From Desulfogranum mediterraneum DSM 13871 (lineage in GTDB: Bacteria; Desulfobacterota; Desulfobulbia; Desulfobulbales; Desulfobulbaceae): 64,000 nucleotides of DNA. The notes beneath the pieces were generated by a model that saw only the letters and a program-made list of their open reading frames with translations, was not told where the DNA came from and searched no databases. Below are positions 1 through 7,741 of the stretch, piece after piece (the stretch's first letter is position 1; each line of letters begins with the position of its first letter). The position numbers and the translations under genes were made by a program. Location of the stretch: assembly GCF_000429965.1 (NCBI RefSeq), contig NZ_KE387007.1, forward strand, positions 94,464 through 158,463, given 5' to 3'.

Positions 1-574
1 CGATCAGGAGGGCGAAAAAACTGCGAAAGGCCAGGGCCGGCCAGAAGGTGGGGTTGAAAAAACCGCTCCAGAAGTTCTGGTCCTGGGGCCAGCTGCCCGG
101 GGTGAGCATGAAGTCGATGATGCCGTTGATGATGAACAGCGACATCCAGGCGGCCCCGAAGTAGATCCAGCCGATCAGGAGGTGGTGTTTCCGGCTGAGC
201 CGGCCAAAGGTGTAGTAGTAGAGAAACAGGGCCACGATCTCGATCACAAAGAAGACCCACTCCGCTGCCCAGGCAAAGACAAAGGTGTGGATCAGCACCG
301 AGGTGGCGGCCGGGTTAAGGAGGGCGATGGTGAACCATATCCCCACCCCGGTGATGCCGCCGGCCACCATGGTGACCAGCAGGAAGAAACGGGCGTGCCT
401 GCGCACGTACTCCATTATGGCCGGGTTGCCCTCACGGTGTGCTTTACGTTCGGCCAGCACCAGAAAGAGGCCGCCGCCCACGGCAAAGTGGGAGATATAG
501 ACGTGGAAGACGGCAATCGCCGCAATCAGCAGGCCGCCGCCGAAAAAATCAAGTTGCCAGACCGGATAGTTCAT
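1..574 (-). CDS. CydA-like quinol-oxidising membrane subunit, partial (3' end beyond window)
   Basis: The visible 191 residues form an N-terminal part with at least four hydrophobic segments. It starts MNYPVWQLDFFGGG and continues with a histidine-rich first helix (HVYISHFAVGGG, residues 24-35), then VTMVAGGITGVGIWFT. This pattern is typical of cytochrome bd subunit I and its anaerobe relatives (qOR/OR-type homologues), where the early histidine ligates heme b. The gene follows its partner with a 4-base ATGA overlap and has GAGGAGG upstream, so the two are translationally coupled. The C-terminus, where related proteins may carry c-type heme motifs, lies outside the window, so the electron acceptor cannot be judged. 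Family assignment is from recalled similarity. Confidence 0.7.
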   Translation of the reverse strand, partial: MNYPVWQLDFFGGGLLIAAIAVFHVYISHFAVGGGLFLVLAERKAHREGNPAIMEYVRRHARFFLLVTMVAGGITGVGIWFTIALLNPAATSVLIHTFVFAWAAEWVFFVIEIVALFLYYYTFGRLSRKHHLLIGWIYFGAAWMSLFIINGIIDFMLTPGSWPQDQNFWSGFFNPTFWPALAFRSFFALLI

Positions 575-1650
575 GACGACACCTCCTCACTGTCCAGGTT
601 CTTCCAGGTAAGCCGGAGCATCCAGACGATCAGGGCGATCCCGAAGACAAAGAAGAGCAGAAAGATGATCAGGGGCGAGTAGGAGGCCTGGACCGTCAAC
701 TCGTCTGGAGCAAACCAGGGCTGGAGGTAGGCGCTGCGCAGCCGGTCCCGAACCAGGACCATCAGGGCCAGGGTCCCCAGCAGGGCGGAGCAGGCAGGCA
801 GCACCTGTTCTCTCAGGGCCAGGACCACCGCAAAGACCGCGGTGATGATCGCGCTGATGAGGAAGATCAGGAGGAAGACACCGTTGGCCGAGTCCATGGT
901 GATCAGGCCCCTGGGCAGGGAGCCGGCAAACCAGGCGCCGATCCAGAAGTTGGCAAAGGTGGCGTAGCCAAACCAGCTGCAGCCGTAACGGATCCAGGGC
1001 TGGAGTCCGGACTCTCCTTTATGTCGCTTATAGCTGAAGAACAGGGCGATAGCCATGCCGCCAACGGCCACGGCCGAGCACATGAAGTGGAGGTAGCGGG
1101 GCCAGAGGCTGGGGTCAGCCAGGTTGAGCAGCAGGCCGTTGGGACGCTCCAGGTAGCGGGCCCAGGTCTCGGGTTGGAGCATCATCGTGATGTTGTTGCT
1201 GAAGAGAAAGCCCACCAGCAGCAGCAGCAGAGTGATCAGGCCGGTGAGGATGGCCCGGCCCTTGTTCAGCTGGAGATACTTGTACTTATAGATATAGGCC
1301 AGGTAGTAGGCGGCGATGACCATGGCGATGATCCACAGCCAGAAGACCGCCATCAAAATCGAGCTGGTATAGATAAAGTGGCCATAGAGGACCTGGAGAA
1401 AGAGGAGCGGGGCGACCCCGAAGTTGACCGCAAAGGCGATGGCAAAGGGCAGCTTTTCGCTGATGGCTGTGGTGGCTGGTGAGCTGCCGCCGTCACGATA
1501 AAAGTGGCTGACTGCGGCGATAAAGGCTGTGCCGACCATCACGTTCATCAGCAGGATGTGCATGAAGAAGGTAACCAGGAGCAGGAGCTGAAACCAGCCC
1601 CAGTGCACCGGGATCACATCCGGGGTGGGAATAAGGGTCGCGGGATCCAT
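571..1650 (-). CDS. CydA-related multi-pass membrane protein, partner of the downstream CydA-like gene
   Basis: A 359-residue protein with about eight to nine hydrophobic segments. The ATG at 1650 is preferred over an upstream start at 1695 because AGGAGG lies five bases before it. The N-terminus (VHWGWFQLLLLVTFFMHILLM) has early histidines, and LHFMCSAVAVGG near residue 195 resembles a second heme or quinol-binding helix. It looks like a second divergent CydA-type subunit rather than a CydB, and its stop overlaps the next start (ATGA). Such CydA/CydA' pairs occur in anaerobes and are inferred to move electrons at the cytoplasmic membrane. The exact reaction is unknown. Confidence 0.6.
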   Translation of the reverse strand: MDPATLIPTPDVIPVHWGWFQLLLLVTFFMHILLMNVMVGTAFIAAVSHFYRDGGSSPATTAISEKLPFAIAFAVNFGVAPLLFLQVLYGHFIYTSSILMAVFWLWIIAMVIAAYYLAYIYKYKYLQLNKGRAILTGLITLLLLLVGFLFSNNITMMLQPETWARYLERPNGLLLNLADPSLWPRYLHFMCSAVAVGGMAIALFFSYKRHKGESGLQPWIRYGCSWFGYATFANFWIGAWFAGSLPRGLITMDSANGVFLLIFLISAIITAVFAVVLALREQVLPACSALLGTLALMVLVRDRLRSAYLQPWFAPDELTVQASYSPLIIFLLFFVFGIALIVWMLRLTWKNLDSEEVSS

Positions 1651-1787
1651 GCAAGCCTCCTGTGGTGGATCACGGCTTACGTCGTGCCGGCGCAAGCCGT
1701 CCAGGGTAAGGTCAGAGTAGCGCCTTGTGGAAAGTTTGAGGAGAGGTTGATCGCCCCCTGGAAGCCGGGGGAAGAACAGCCTGGTGC

Positions 1788-1979
1788 TTAGTCGAGTATC
1801 TCAATACATTTTTCCGGACAAAAGGCCGCAGCCTGGCGAATGGCTGCGGTGACCTCCTGGTCCGGGTCGATCAACTCCGCCTTGCCGGTCAGCTCACTCA
1901 ACTCAAAGACATCGGGACACATCTCGATGCAGGTCTGGCAGGCGTTGCAGAGATAGCTGTCAATGATGATGGTACTCAT
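1788..1979 (-). CDS. Single-cluster ferredoxin
   Basis: A 63-residue protein with cysteines at 11, 14, 17 and 21 (CNACQTCIEMCP) and a distal CPEKC at 54-58. This is the layout of small Desulfovibrio-type ferredoxins that carry one [4Fe-4S] or [3Fe-4S] cluster, the remaining two cysteines being possible disulfide or spare ligands. It is a soluble cytoplasmic electron carrier. The start has AGGAGG upstream, and a good promoter lies about 165 bases upstream. It precedes the CydA-like pair on the same strand with a gap of 137 bases, so an electron-transfer link is possible but unproven. Confidence 0.9.
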   Translation of the reverse strand: MSTIIIDSYLCNACQTCIEMCPDVFELSELTGKAELIDPDQEVTAAIRQAAAFCPEKCIEILD

Positions 1980-2145
1980 GCGGCCTCCTGAGGGAGTTGC
2001 TTATCCGTGGTGTGTGGTCACCGGCAGCCATCGCAGCCTTCAGGGCCACCGCTTTCCTCTCCATGGGGGGAAACCGCAGAGCAGCAGGAAAGCGGTCATT
2101 CACAGCAGGGTGAATCTGGAGCACCTTTGCGGGTGTACCCCTCTG

Positions 2146-2173
2146 TTTATAGCATAAAAAGCTCTGCCTTCAA
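2146..2173 (-). promoter_or_regulatory. Sigma-70-type promoter for the ferredoxin
   Basis: On the minus strand, TTGAAG (2173-2168) and TATAAA (2151-2146) are separated by 16 bases. This predicts a transcript start near 2140 and a leader of about 160 bases before the ferredoxin ATG. The leader contains a small ATTCAC/GTGAAT inverted repeat. The -35 box abuts a ten-base T tract (minus strand) downstream of purF, so the end of the purF transcript and this promoter are packed together. Confidence 0.55.
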
Positions 2174-2210
2174 AAAAAAAACCTGAAGAGCTGCCGCCCG
2201 GATACCAGGA

Positions 2211-3647
2211 TCAGCAACAACCGGAGAGGGCCTCCTTGTTGAAGTTCTTATCCGGAAGGATGGGATAGTCACCGGTGAAACAGGCCAGGCAGAAATGCTC
2301 CTTGTCCAGGCCGGTGGCCTCTACCAGGCCGTCCACGCTCAGATAGGTGAGAGAATCCAGTCCAAGGTATTCCCGGACCTTTTCAACGGAGTTATCGGCG
2401 GCGATGAGCTGGTCGCTGGAGGGGAAATCGATCCCATAGTAACAGGCGTGGCGGGTGGGTGGGCAACTGACCACCATGTGGACCTCTTTGGCCCCAACCT
2501 GTCTCAGGCTCTGGACTCGGCTCCGGCCGGTGGTTCCCCGGATGATGGAGTCCTCGACGATGATGACCCGTTTGCCCCGCAGGAGGCAACGCACCGGGTT
2601 GAGCTTGACCCGGACGGAAAAGTCACGCATGGATTGGGTGGGCTGGATAAAGGTCCGGCCCACGTAGTGGTTGCGGATCATGCCCATCTCCATGGGGATG
2701 CCCGAGGCATTGGAGTAGCCGATGGCCGCATAGTTGCCGGAGTCGGGAAAGGGCATCACAAAGTCGGCATCGATCTTGGCCTCCCTGGCCAGGATCTCAC
2801 CCATCCGTTTACGGGCGCGGTAGACGTTGAAGCCAAAGACATCGGAGTCGGGCCGGGCAAAGTAGACGTGTTCAAAGATGCAGAAACTGTCCTTGCAGGG
2901 TTCCCAGGGAAAGAGGGTCTTGAGGCCATCCTTGGTGATGATCAGGGCCTCGCCGGGTTCCACCTCGCGGATATATTCCGCTTCGATCAGGTCCAGGGCG
3001 CAGGTCTCCGAGGCCACCACATGGGCGCCGTTGTCCAGCACGCCCAGACAGAGCGGCCGGAAACCATGGGGATCGCGTACCGCGATCATGGTATCCTTGG
3101 TCATCAGCAAGAGGGAGTAGGCGCCCTTGATCCGGGCAAAGGTCTTGGTGATGGCCTCCTCCAGGCCCAGTTCCAGGTTTTGGGCCATCAGGTGGACCAC
3201 AATCTCGCTGTCCATGGAGGTCTGGAAGATGGAGCCTTTGGCCTCTAGCTCCTCCCGGAGGGTGATGGAGTTGACCAGGTTGCCGTTATGGGCCACGCTC
3301 AGGGGCAGGCCCTTGTGGTGGACCAGGAAGGGCTGGGTGTTGATCACGTTGGATTCGCCGGTGGTGGAGTAGCGGACGTGCCCCACAGCCATGTCCCCCT
3401 GGAGGCGCTGGAGGATTCGCTCGGTGAAGACCTCTGGGACCAGTCCCATGTCTTTATGGAGTGCAACCTTGTCGCCATCGGAGGAGACGATGCCGGCGCT
3501 CTCCTGGCCACGGTGCTGGAGGGCGTAGAGACCGAAGTAGGCGAGCTTGGCAGCATCCTGGTGGCCGAAAATACCACAGATGCCGCACTCGTGTTTGGGT
3601 TTGTCAGGGTGTTGCTGGACAGAGGGCTGGTTATCTTGTGTACGCAT
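2211..3647 (-). CDS. purF: Amidophosphoribosyltransferase
   Basis: Catalyses the first step of purine synthesis, making phosphoribosylamine from PRPP and glutamine. The 478-residue length fits the Bacillus-type enzyme. An ATG at 3647 gives a short propeptide ending before ECGICGIFGH, where the cysteine at residue 21 would be the N-terminal nucleophile after processing. The class II glutaminase motif LQHRGQES follows, and a PRPP loop VIIVEDSIIRGTT lies in the C-terminal half. The late FCLACFTGDYP pair of cysteines matches the [4Fe-4S] ligands of the oxygen-sensitive Bacillus-type enzyme. Upstream is a 12-base perfect inverted repeat that could be regulatory. Confidence 0.95.
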   Translation of the reverse strand: MRTQDNQPSVQQHPDKPKHECGICGIFGHQDAAKLAYFGLYALQHRGQESAGIVSSDGDKVALHKDMGLVPEVFTERILQRLQGDMAVGHVRYSTTGESNVINTQPFLVHHKGLPLSVAHNGNLVNSITLREELEAKGSIFQTSMDSEIVVHLMAQNLELGLEEAITKTFARIKGAYSLLLMTKDTMIAVRDPHGFRPLCLGVLDNGAHVVASETCALDLIEAEYIREVEPGEALIITKDGLKTLFPWEPCKDSFCIFEHVYFARPDSDVFGFNVYRARKRMGEILAREAKIDADFVMPFPDSGNYAAIGYSNASGIPMEMGMIRNHYVGRTFIQPTQSMRDFSVRVKLNPVRCLLRGKRVIIVEDSIIRGTTGRSRVQSLRQVGAKEVHMVVSCPPTRHACYYGIDFPSSDQLIAADNSVEKVREYLGLDSLTYLSVDGLVEATGLDKEHFCLACFTGDYPILPDKNFNKEALSGCC

Positions 3648-3693
3648 GGTGTGCAATAGGCTGGTGCTGGGAGGCAGGAGCTGCAAAAGTGAA

Positions 3694-3720
3694 AGGCACA
3701 AGGAACGATTCCTTGTGCCT
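3694..3720. repeat. 12-base perfect inverted repeat in the purF leader
   Basis: AGGCACAAGGAA (3694-3705) and TTCCTTGTGCCT (3709-3720) flank a CGA loop. It lies 47 bases upstream of the purF ATG, between purF and divergent selD. No run of T follows on either strand, so a plain intrinsic terminator is unlikely. An operator or an RNA hairpin in the purF leader are the main options. Confidence 0.6.
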
Positions 3721-3804
3721 GTAAGTCTATGCAAATTTTTGGTCAACTGCCTCAAAGCATTATTTACAACCAGATTACGGGTTTTTTTTCAAGGAAATAT
3801 GAGG

Positions 3805-3820
3805 TATTTTGATCAAAATA
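3805..3820. promoter_or_regulatory. 16-base perfect palindrome upstream of selD
   Basis: TATTTTGATCAAAATA is a perfect palindrome in an AT-rich stretch between divergent purF and selD, 30 bases before the selD start. It is a candidate dimeric regulator site. It does not match the spaced FNR/CRP consensus (TTGAT-N4-ATCAA), because its half sites are fused. Confidence 0.4.
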
Positions 3821-3850
3821 ATAACATTTGCAAAAAAAAACGACCTTGCC

Positions 3851-4936
3851 ATGGATACCAAAAAAAAAGACCAGGCCCAGATCCGACTGACCCAGAGCGT
3901 ACAGGCAGCCGGTTGAGCTGCTAAGCTTGGCCCAGGGGACCTGGGCCGGATACTCTGCGGACTTGATCTGCCCCAGGATGCAAACCTGATCGTTGGCTCA
4001 GAGAGCTGCGAAGACGCCGGGGTCTATCGTCTCAACCAGGATACCGCCCTGATCCAGACCCTGGATTTCTTTACCCCCATCGTGGATGACCCCTTCAGCT
4101 TCGGTCAGATCGCGGCCGCCAATGCCCTCTCCGATGTCTATGCCATGGGCGGCACTCCGCTGTTATGCATGAATATCCTGGCCTGCCCGGTCCGAACCAT
4201 GGCCGACGAGGTCTTCCGCCAGGTCATTGAGGGGGGGCTGTCCAAGGTCAAGGAGGCGGGCGCCCTGTTGGTTGGGGGGCACTCCATAGAGGATCAGGAG
4301 TTGAAGTACGGGCTCTCGGTCACAGGTACGGTGCACCCGGACAGGGTTCTGCTCAACAGCGGGGCCCGGGCCGGAGATCGGTTGGTCCTGACCAAGCCCC
4401 TGGGAACCGGGATCCTCTCCACCGCCATCAAAGGCGGTCTGGGCTCTGCAGCCCTGGAGGAGCTGGTGGTTTCGACCATGGCCCTCTTGAATCGGGCCCC
4501 CATGGAGTGGCTGAACAGTGGCTCGGCAGCCCGACGCAGCGGCGTGCATGCAGCCACGGATATCACCGGCTTCGGCCTGCTGGGCCATCTCCACGAGGTG
4601 GCCCAGGCCTCCCAGGTGGCCATAACCGTGCATGCCGACAGGCTGCCCCTGCTGGCGGAGGTCCGGGAATTTGCCGATATGGGCATTATTCCAGAGGGTG
4701 CCTATACCAACCGGAAGTTCTACAGCCAGTGGGTGGACTCCAGCTTGGGCGAGCTGGATTCGCTGGAGTTGATCGGCTATGATCCCCAGACCTCGGGGGG
4801 GCTGCTGCTGGCCATGGAAGAGAGCTTGGTGGCACCGCTTTTGGCCTGGCTGGAGGAGCAGGGCTATCCGCTGGAGTGCGCAGTCATCGGTCAGGTGGAA
4901 CAGGGGGGCGTGCCCGGTCGCATCCGGCTGCTCTGA
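3851..4936 (+). CDS. selD: Selenophosphate synthetase, a selenoprotein with in-frame UGA
   Basis: Makes selenophosphate from selenide and ATP, the selenium donor for Sec-tRNA. Read from ATG 3851, the frame runs through TGA at 3914-3916 to a stop at 4936, giving 361 residues, the usual SelD length. The UGA falls in LTQSVQAAG-U-AAKLGPGDL, the place of the catalytic Cys/Sec of SelD. The remainder is clear SelD (TLDFFTPIVDDPFSFGQIAAANALSDVYAMGG, shown here only as landmarks up to residue 110). A perfect 8-base-pair hairpin lies 12 bases after the UGA. A search that stops at UGA would start this gene wrongly at 4082. The ribosome-binding site is weak. Confidence 0.93.
3914..3947 (+). promoter_or_regulatory. 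Sec codon plus bacterial SECIS-like hairpin
   Basis: The UGA at 3914-3916 is followed after 12 bases by GGCCCAGG (3929-3936), loop GGA (3937-3939) and CCTGGGCC (3940-3947). The perfect 8-base-pair stem with guanines in a short apical loop at this distance matches the bacterial SECIS layout recognised by SelB. It lies entirely inside the selD coding sequence. Confidence 0.85.
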
Positions 4937-4977
4937 TCAGCCGGTCCCGCCGGAGAACGCCCCTCCACCGAGGGAGC

Positions 4978-6123
4978 TTAGCAGCTGGTCTCGGTGGCCA
5001 GGGCCAGGAGCAGCCGGGTCAGGTTGACCATATCATCCAGCTCCACCTGTTCCTCGGTGGAGTGAACGTTGGTCATGCCGGTGGCAATGATGGCCGTGGG
5101 CAGGCCGTGACCGGTGAAGATGTTGGCATCGCTGCCGCCTCCGGCCTTCTCGTAACTCATCTCCAGGTCCACAGCCGTTGCCGCCTGGTCCACCCGCCTG
5201 AGCAGGTCGCTCTCCCTATCCAAGGCCATCAGCGGGAAGTCCTGGTAGACCTCCATCTCCACCCCGGGGCAGCCTTTGGCACTTCCTGTCGGGTCCTGCC
5301 ACTGAGCAATCACGGTCTCAAAGGTGGTCCTGATCTCCTGGGTGACCTCCTCCAACCTGGTCGCGCTGTGGCTGCGGACCTCTCCCTCGATCACCACCTT
5401 TTCCGGGACAATGTTGGCGGCAACCCCGCCCCTGATGGTGCCGAAGTTGACCGTGGTCTCCTCGTCCAGTCGGCCGCAGGGACACTGGGCCAGGGCCCGG
5501 GCCGCGACGGTGATGGCATTGATCCCCCACTCGGGGTGGAGGCCGGCATGGGAGGCTACGCCGCCCACGGTGATGGTCAGCCGGTTGAGGGCCGGTGCAT
5601 GGGTGATGACCTTGGCAAAGCCGGAGGAGTCCAGGGCATAGCCCTCCCTGGCCTGAATCAGTTGGGGGTCCAGGGCCTTGGCGCCCACCAGGCCGATCTC
5701 TTCGCAGGTGGTGATCACCAGCTCCAGAGGCCGATGGGGCCGGTCGTTCTCCCGGAGCACCCGCATCATCTCGATACAGGCTGCCAGGCCGGATTTATCG
5801 TCGCTGCCCAGGATGGTCTCCCCGGCGCTGGTGAAGAGGTCGCCGCTGCGCTTGACCTTGACCCCGCGGGCCGGTTCCACCGTGTCCATGTGACAGGAAA
5901 AAAAGATCGGCTCCTGGTCCAGGCTGCCGTCAAAACGAAAGATCAGGTTGCCGCAGTCGGCACCGGTGACGGCTGCCGAGTCGTCCTCCACCACCTCTGC
6001 CGGGCCCAGCCGGGTCAAGATTCCCTTAAGCAGTTCCGCCACCCGTCCCTCATGGCGCGAGGGGCTGTCGGTTTCACAGAGTTGGGTAAAGATATCGGCC
6101 AGTCGTTCTCGTTTAACCTGCAT
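4978..6123 (-). CDS. M20-family metallopeptidase (peptidase T-like)
   Basis: A 381-residue cytoplasmic zinc aminopeptidase of the M20 clan. Visible metal and catalytic residues are SCHMD (His78, Asp80), GSDDKSG (Asp108/109), TTCEEIG (Glu141/142) and ALDSSG (Asp165). The region around HAGLHPEWGINA matches the dimerisation domain seen in PepT and related carboxypeptidases. The ATG at 6123 has GATGAGG upstream and overlaps the end of ispDF by 11 bases, so it is probably co-transcribed. Substrate, tripeptides or another small peptide, is not determined. Confidence 0.85.
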   Translation of the reverse strand: MQVKRERLADIFTQLCETDSPSRHEGRVAELLKGILTRLGPAEVVEDDSAAVTGADCGNLIFRFDGSLDQEPIFFSCHMDTVEPARGVKVKRSGDLFTSAGETILGSDDKSGLAACIEMMRVLRENDRPHRPLELVITTCEEIGLVGAKALDPQLIQAREGYALDSSGFAKVITHAPALNRLTITVGGVASHAGLHPEWGINAITVAARALAQCPCGRLDEETTVNFGTIRGGVAANIVPEKVVIEGEVRSHSATRLEEVTQEIRTTFETVIAQWQDPTGSAKGCPGVEMEVYQDFPLMALDRESDLLRRVDQAATAVDLEMSYEKAGGGSDANIFTGHGLPTAIIATGMTNVHSTEEQVELDDMVNLTRLLLALATETSC

Positions 6124-7315
6124 TGCTGTACCTCATCAGGACTACGGCATGGCAGGCGATGCCTTCACCCCTGCCGGTATAGCCCATCTGTTCAGTTGTG
6201 GTCGCCTTGATGTTGACGTCCTGGGGGGCGACACCGCAGGATGCGGCCAGATGTTCCTGCATGGCCTTGAGGTGCGGTGCCAGTTTTGGTTGCTGGCAGA
6301 GGATGGTGATGTCAGCGTTGCTCAGCTCCAGCCCGGCCTGTCTGGCCTGGGCCATGACCCGGTCGAGGAGGAGGATGCTGGAAATATTCCGGTACTGTTC
6401 GTCGTTGTCCGGGAAGTGTCGGCCTATGTCACCTGCCCCCATGGCGCCGAGGACGGCGTCGGTCAGGGCGTGGCAGACCACATCGGCATCGGAGTGGCCG
6501 GCCAGGCCGAGCTGGTAGTCAATGGTGACGCCGCCCAGGATCAGGCGGCGGTCGGCAACCAGGCGATGGGCATCAAAGCCGTGACCTATCTTCATGGCAG
6601 CTCTCTGGCTAAGGAGGTGTTGGGCCAGCTGGAGGTCGCCGGGCCTGGTGATCTTCAGGTTCTGTTCGTTGCCCTCCACCAGGCGGACGGCAAGCCCGTG
6701 GTGTTCCAGCAGCGAGGCCTCGTCGGTCCCCTGGAAACCGCTGCGGGCGGCATGGTCCATGGCCTCCTGGAGCAGGGCGCGCCTGGCAGCCTGGGGGGTC
6801 TGGGCCTGCCAGAGATGGCTGCGATCAACGGTGGCCTGGATGATCTGGTCCGGGGCCGCCTGTTTGAGGGTGTCTTTCACCGGGATTGCGGCGATTACGG
6901 CGCCATGCTCTGCGGCACCCTGGATGGTGCGGAGGATGGTCTCCCTGTCAATCAGAGGGCGGGCCGCGTCGTGGACCAGGATCAGCTCGATCTCCGGATC
7001 AAGGGCTGTCAGCCCGGCCTGGACCGAGTCCTGGCGGCTGGCGCCGCCTGGGGTGAAACGGATGCGGGGGTGGTGTTCCCGGGACAGATTGGGGAGCAGC
7101 AGTTCCCTGGTGGTGGCGGCATGATCGGGATGTACCGCGATCACCAGTTGCTCGATGGCAGGGATGGCCAGGAAGGCGGCGCAGGTATGGGCCAGGACCG
7201 GCTTGCCAGCAAGCAGGAGCAGCTGTTTCGGGGTTGGGCCGCCCATTCGGGTGCCGCTGCCGGCGGCCGGGATGATGACCCCGGTCCGGAGAGTGGTCGG
7301 TGTGGTTCTCTTCAC
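6113..7315 (-). CDS. ispDF: Bifunctional IspD/IspF of the MEP isoprenoid pathway
   Basis: Residues 1-240 are MEP cytidylyltransferase (GVIIPAAGSGTRMGG, nucleotide-binding loop). Residues 241-400 are MEcPP synthase (MKIGHGFDAH with metal-binding Asp/His, AGHSDADV, EQMGYTGRGEGI). The IspD-IspF fusion occurs in many proteobacteria. No ATG lies upstream of the first motif except one inside the RNase P RNA gene, so the GTG at 7315 is chosen, giving 400 residues; it lacks a clear ribosome-binding site. It begins 18 bases after the 3' end of rnpB and overlaps the following peptidase gene. Confidence 0.92.
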   Translation of the reverse strand: MKRTTPTTLRTGVIIPAAGSGTRMGGPTPKQLLLLAGKPVLAHTCAAFLAIPAIEQLVIAVHPDHAATTRELLLPNLSREHHPRIRFTPGGASRQDSVQAGLTALDPEIELILVHDAARPLIDRETILRTIQGAAEHGAVIAAIPVKDTLKQAAPDQIIQATVDRSHLWQAQTPQAARRALLQEAMDHAARSGFQGTDEASLLEHHGLAVRLVEGNEQNLKITRPGDLQLAQHLLSQRAAMKIGHGFDAHRLVADRRLILGGVTIDYQLGLAGHSDADVVCHALTDAVLGAMGAGDIGRHFPDNDEQYRNISSILLLDRVMAQARQAGLELSNADITILCQQPKLAPHLKAMQEHLAASCGVAPQDVNIKATTTEQMGYTGRGEGIACHAVVLMRYSNAG

Positions 7316-7322
7316 AGGAGTA

Positions 7323-7344
7323 GAAAAAAAAAAGAGGGGTGAGC
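7323..7344 (-). terminator. T tract after the P1 helix of rnpB
   Basis: Eleven Ts (minus strand, 7333-7323) directly follow the 3' strand of P1. The GC-rich helix could act with the T tract as an intrinsic terminator or pause site. The ispDF GTG starts only eight bases further on, so readthrough must occur if ispDF has no other promoter. Confidence 0.5.
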
Positions 7345-7703
7345 TGTAAGCCGAATTCTGTTTCCATCCAGGATGGACCATGATCATTTAGCTGGGACCC
7401 CGGTCGCCCGGAGCCTCGTGCAACCTACCCGGAAGTTTCGGACGGGTCGCCCTCAAACACTTCCCTATTTGGTCTTGCACCCGGTGGGGTTTACCCTGCC
7501 TCTGCTGTCGCCAGCAGAGCGGTGAGCTCTTACCTCGCCATTTCAACCTTACCTGTGAATGTCAGACATTCCATCGGCGGTGTATTTTCTGTGGCACTTT
7601 CCTTCAGTTACCTGAAGTTCGCGTTACGAACCACCGTACCCTGCAGTGTTCGGACTTTCCTCTCCACCAGTATTCTGGCGGAGCGATCATGCGCTCACCC
7701 CTC
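7334..7703 (-). ncRNA. rnpB: RNase P RNA (class A)
   Basis: The minus strand shows the conserved core: GAGGAAAGTCCG early, an ACAGAAA element, GTTTGAGGGCGACCCG in the middle and AGAATTCGGCTTACAG near the 3' end. The ends pair perfectly (GAGGGGTGAGC, 7703-7693, with GCTCACCCCTC, 7344-7334), forming an 11-base-pair P1 helix and setting the boundaries at about 370 bases. It is the ribozyme subunit that matures tRNA 5' ends. It lies between the RNase HI gene and ispDF on the same strand. Confidence 0.95.
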
Positions 7704-7741
7704 AAGCTTGTTTGGGGTTGATTGCTCTGTTCTGCTTTTGT

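Noticed and set aside
3805..3820. FNR/CRP-type site
   Set aside because: The half sites are fused with no four-base spacer, so it does not match the FNR consensus.
4082..4936. selD starting at position 4082
   Set aside because: This would drop the N-terminal catalytic region. The in-frame UGA and SECIS hairpin better explain the gap.
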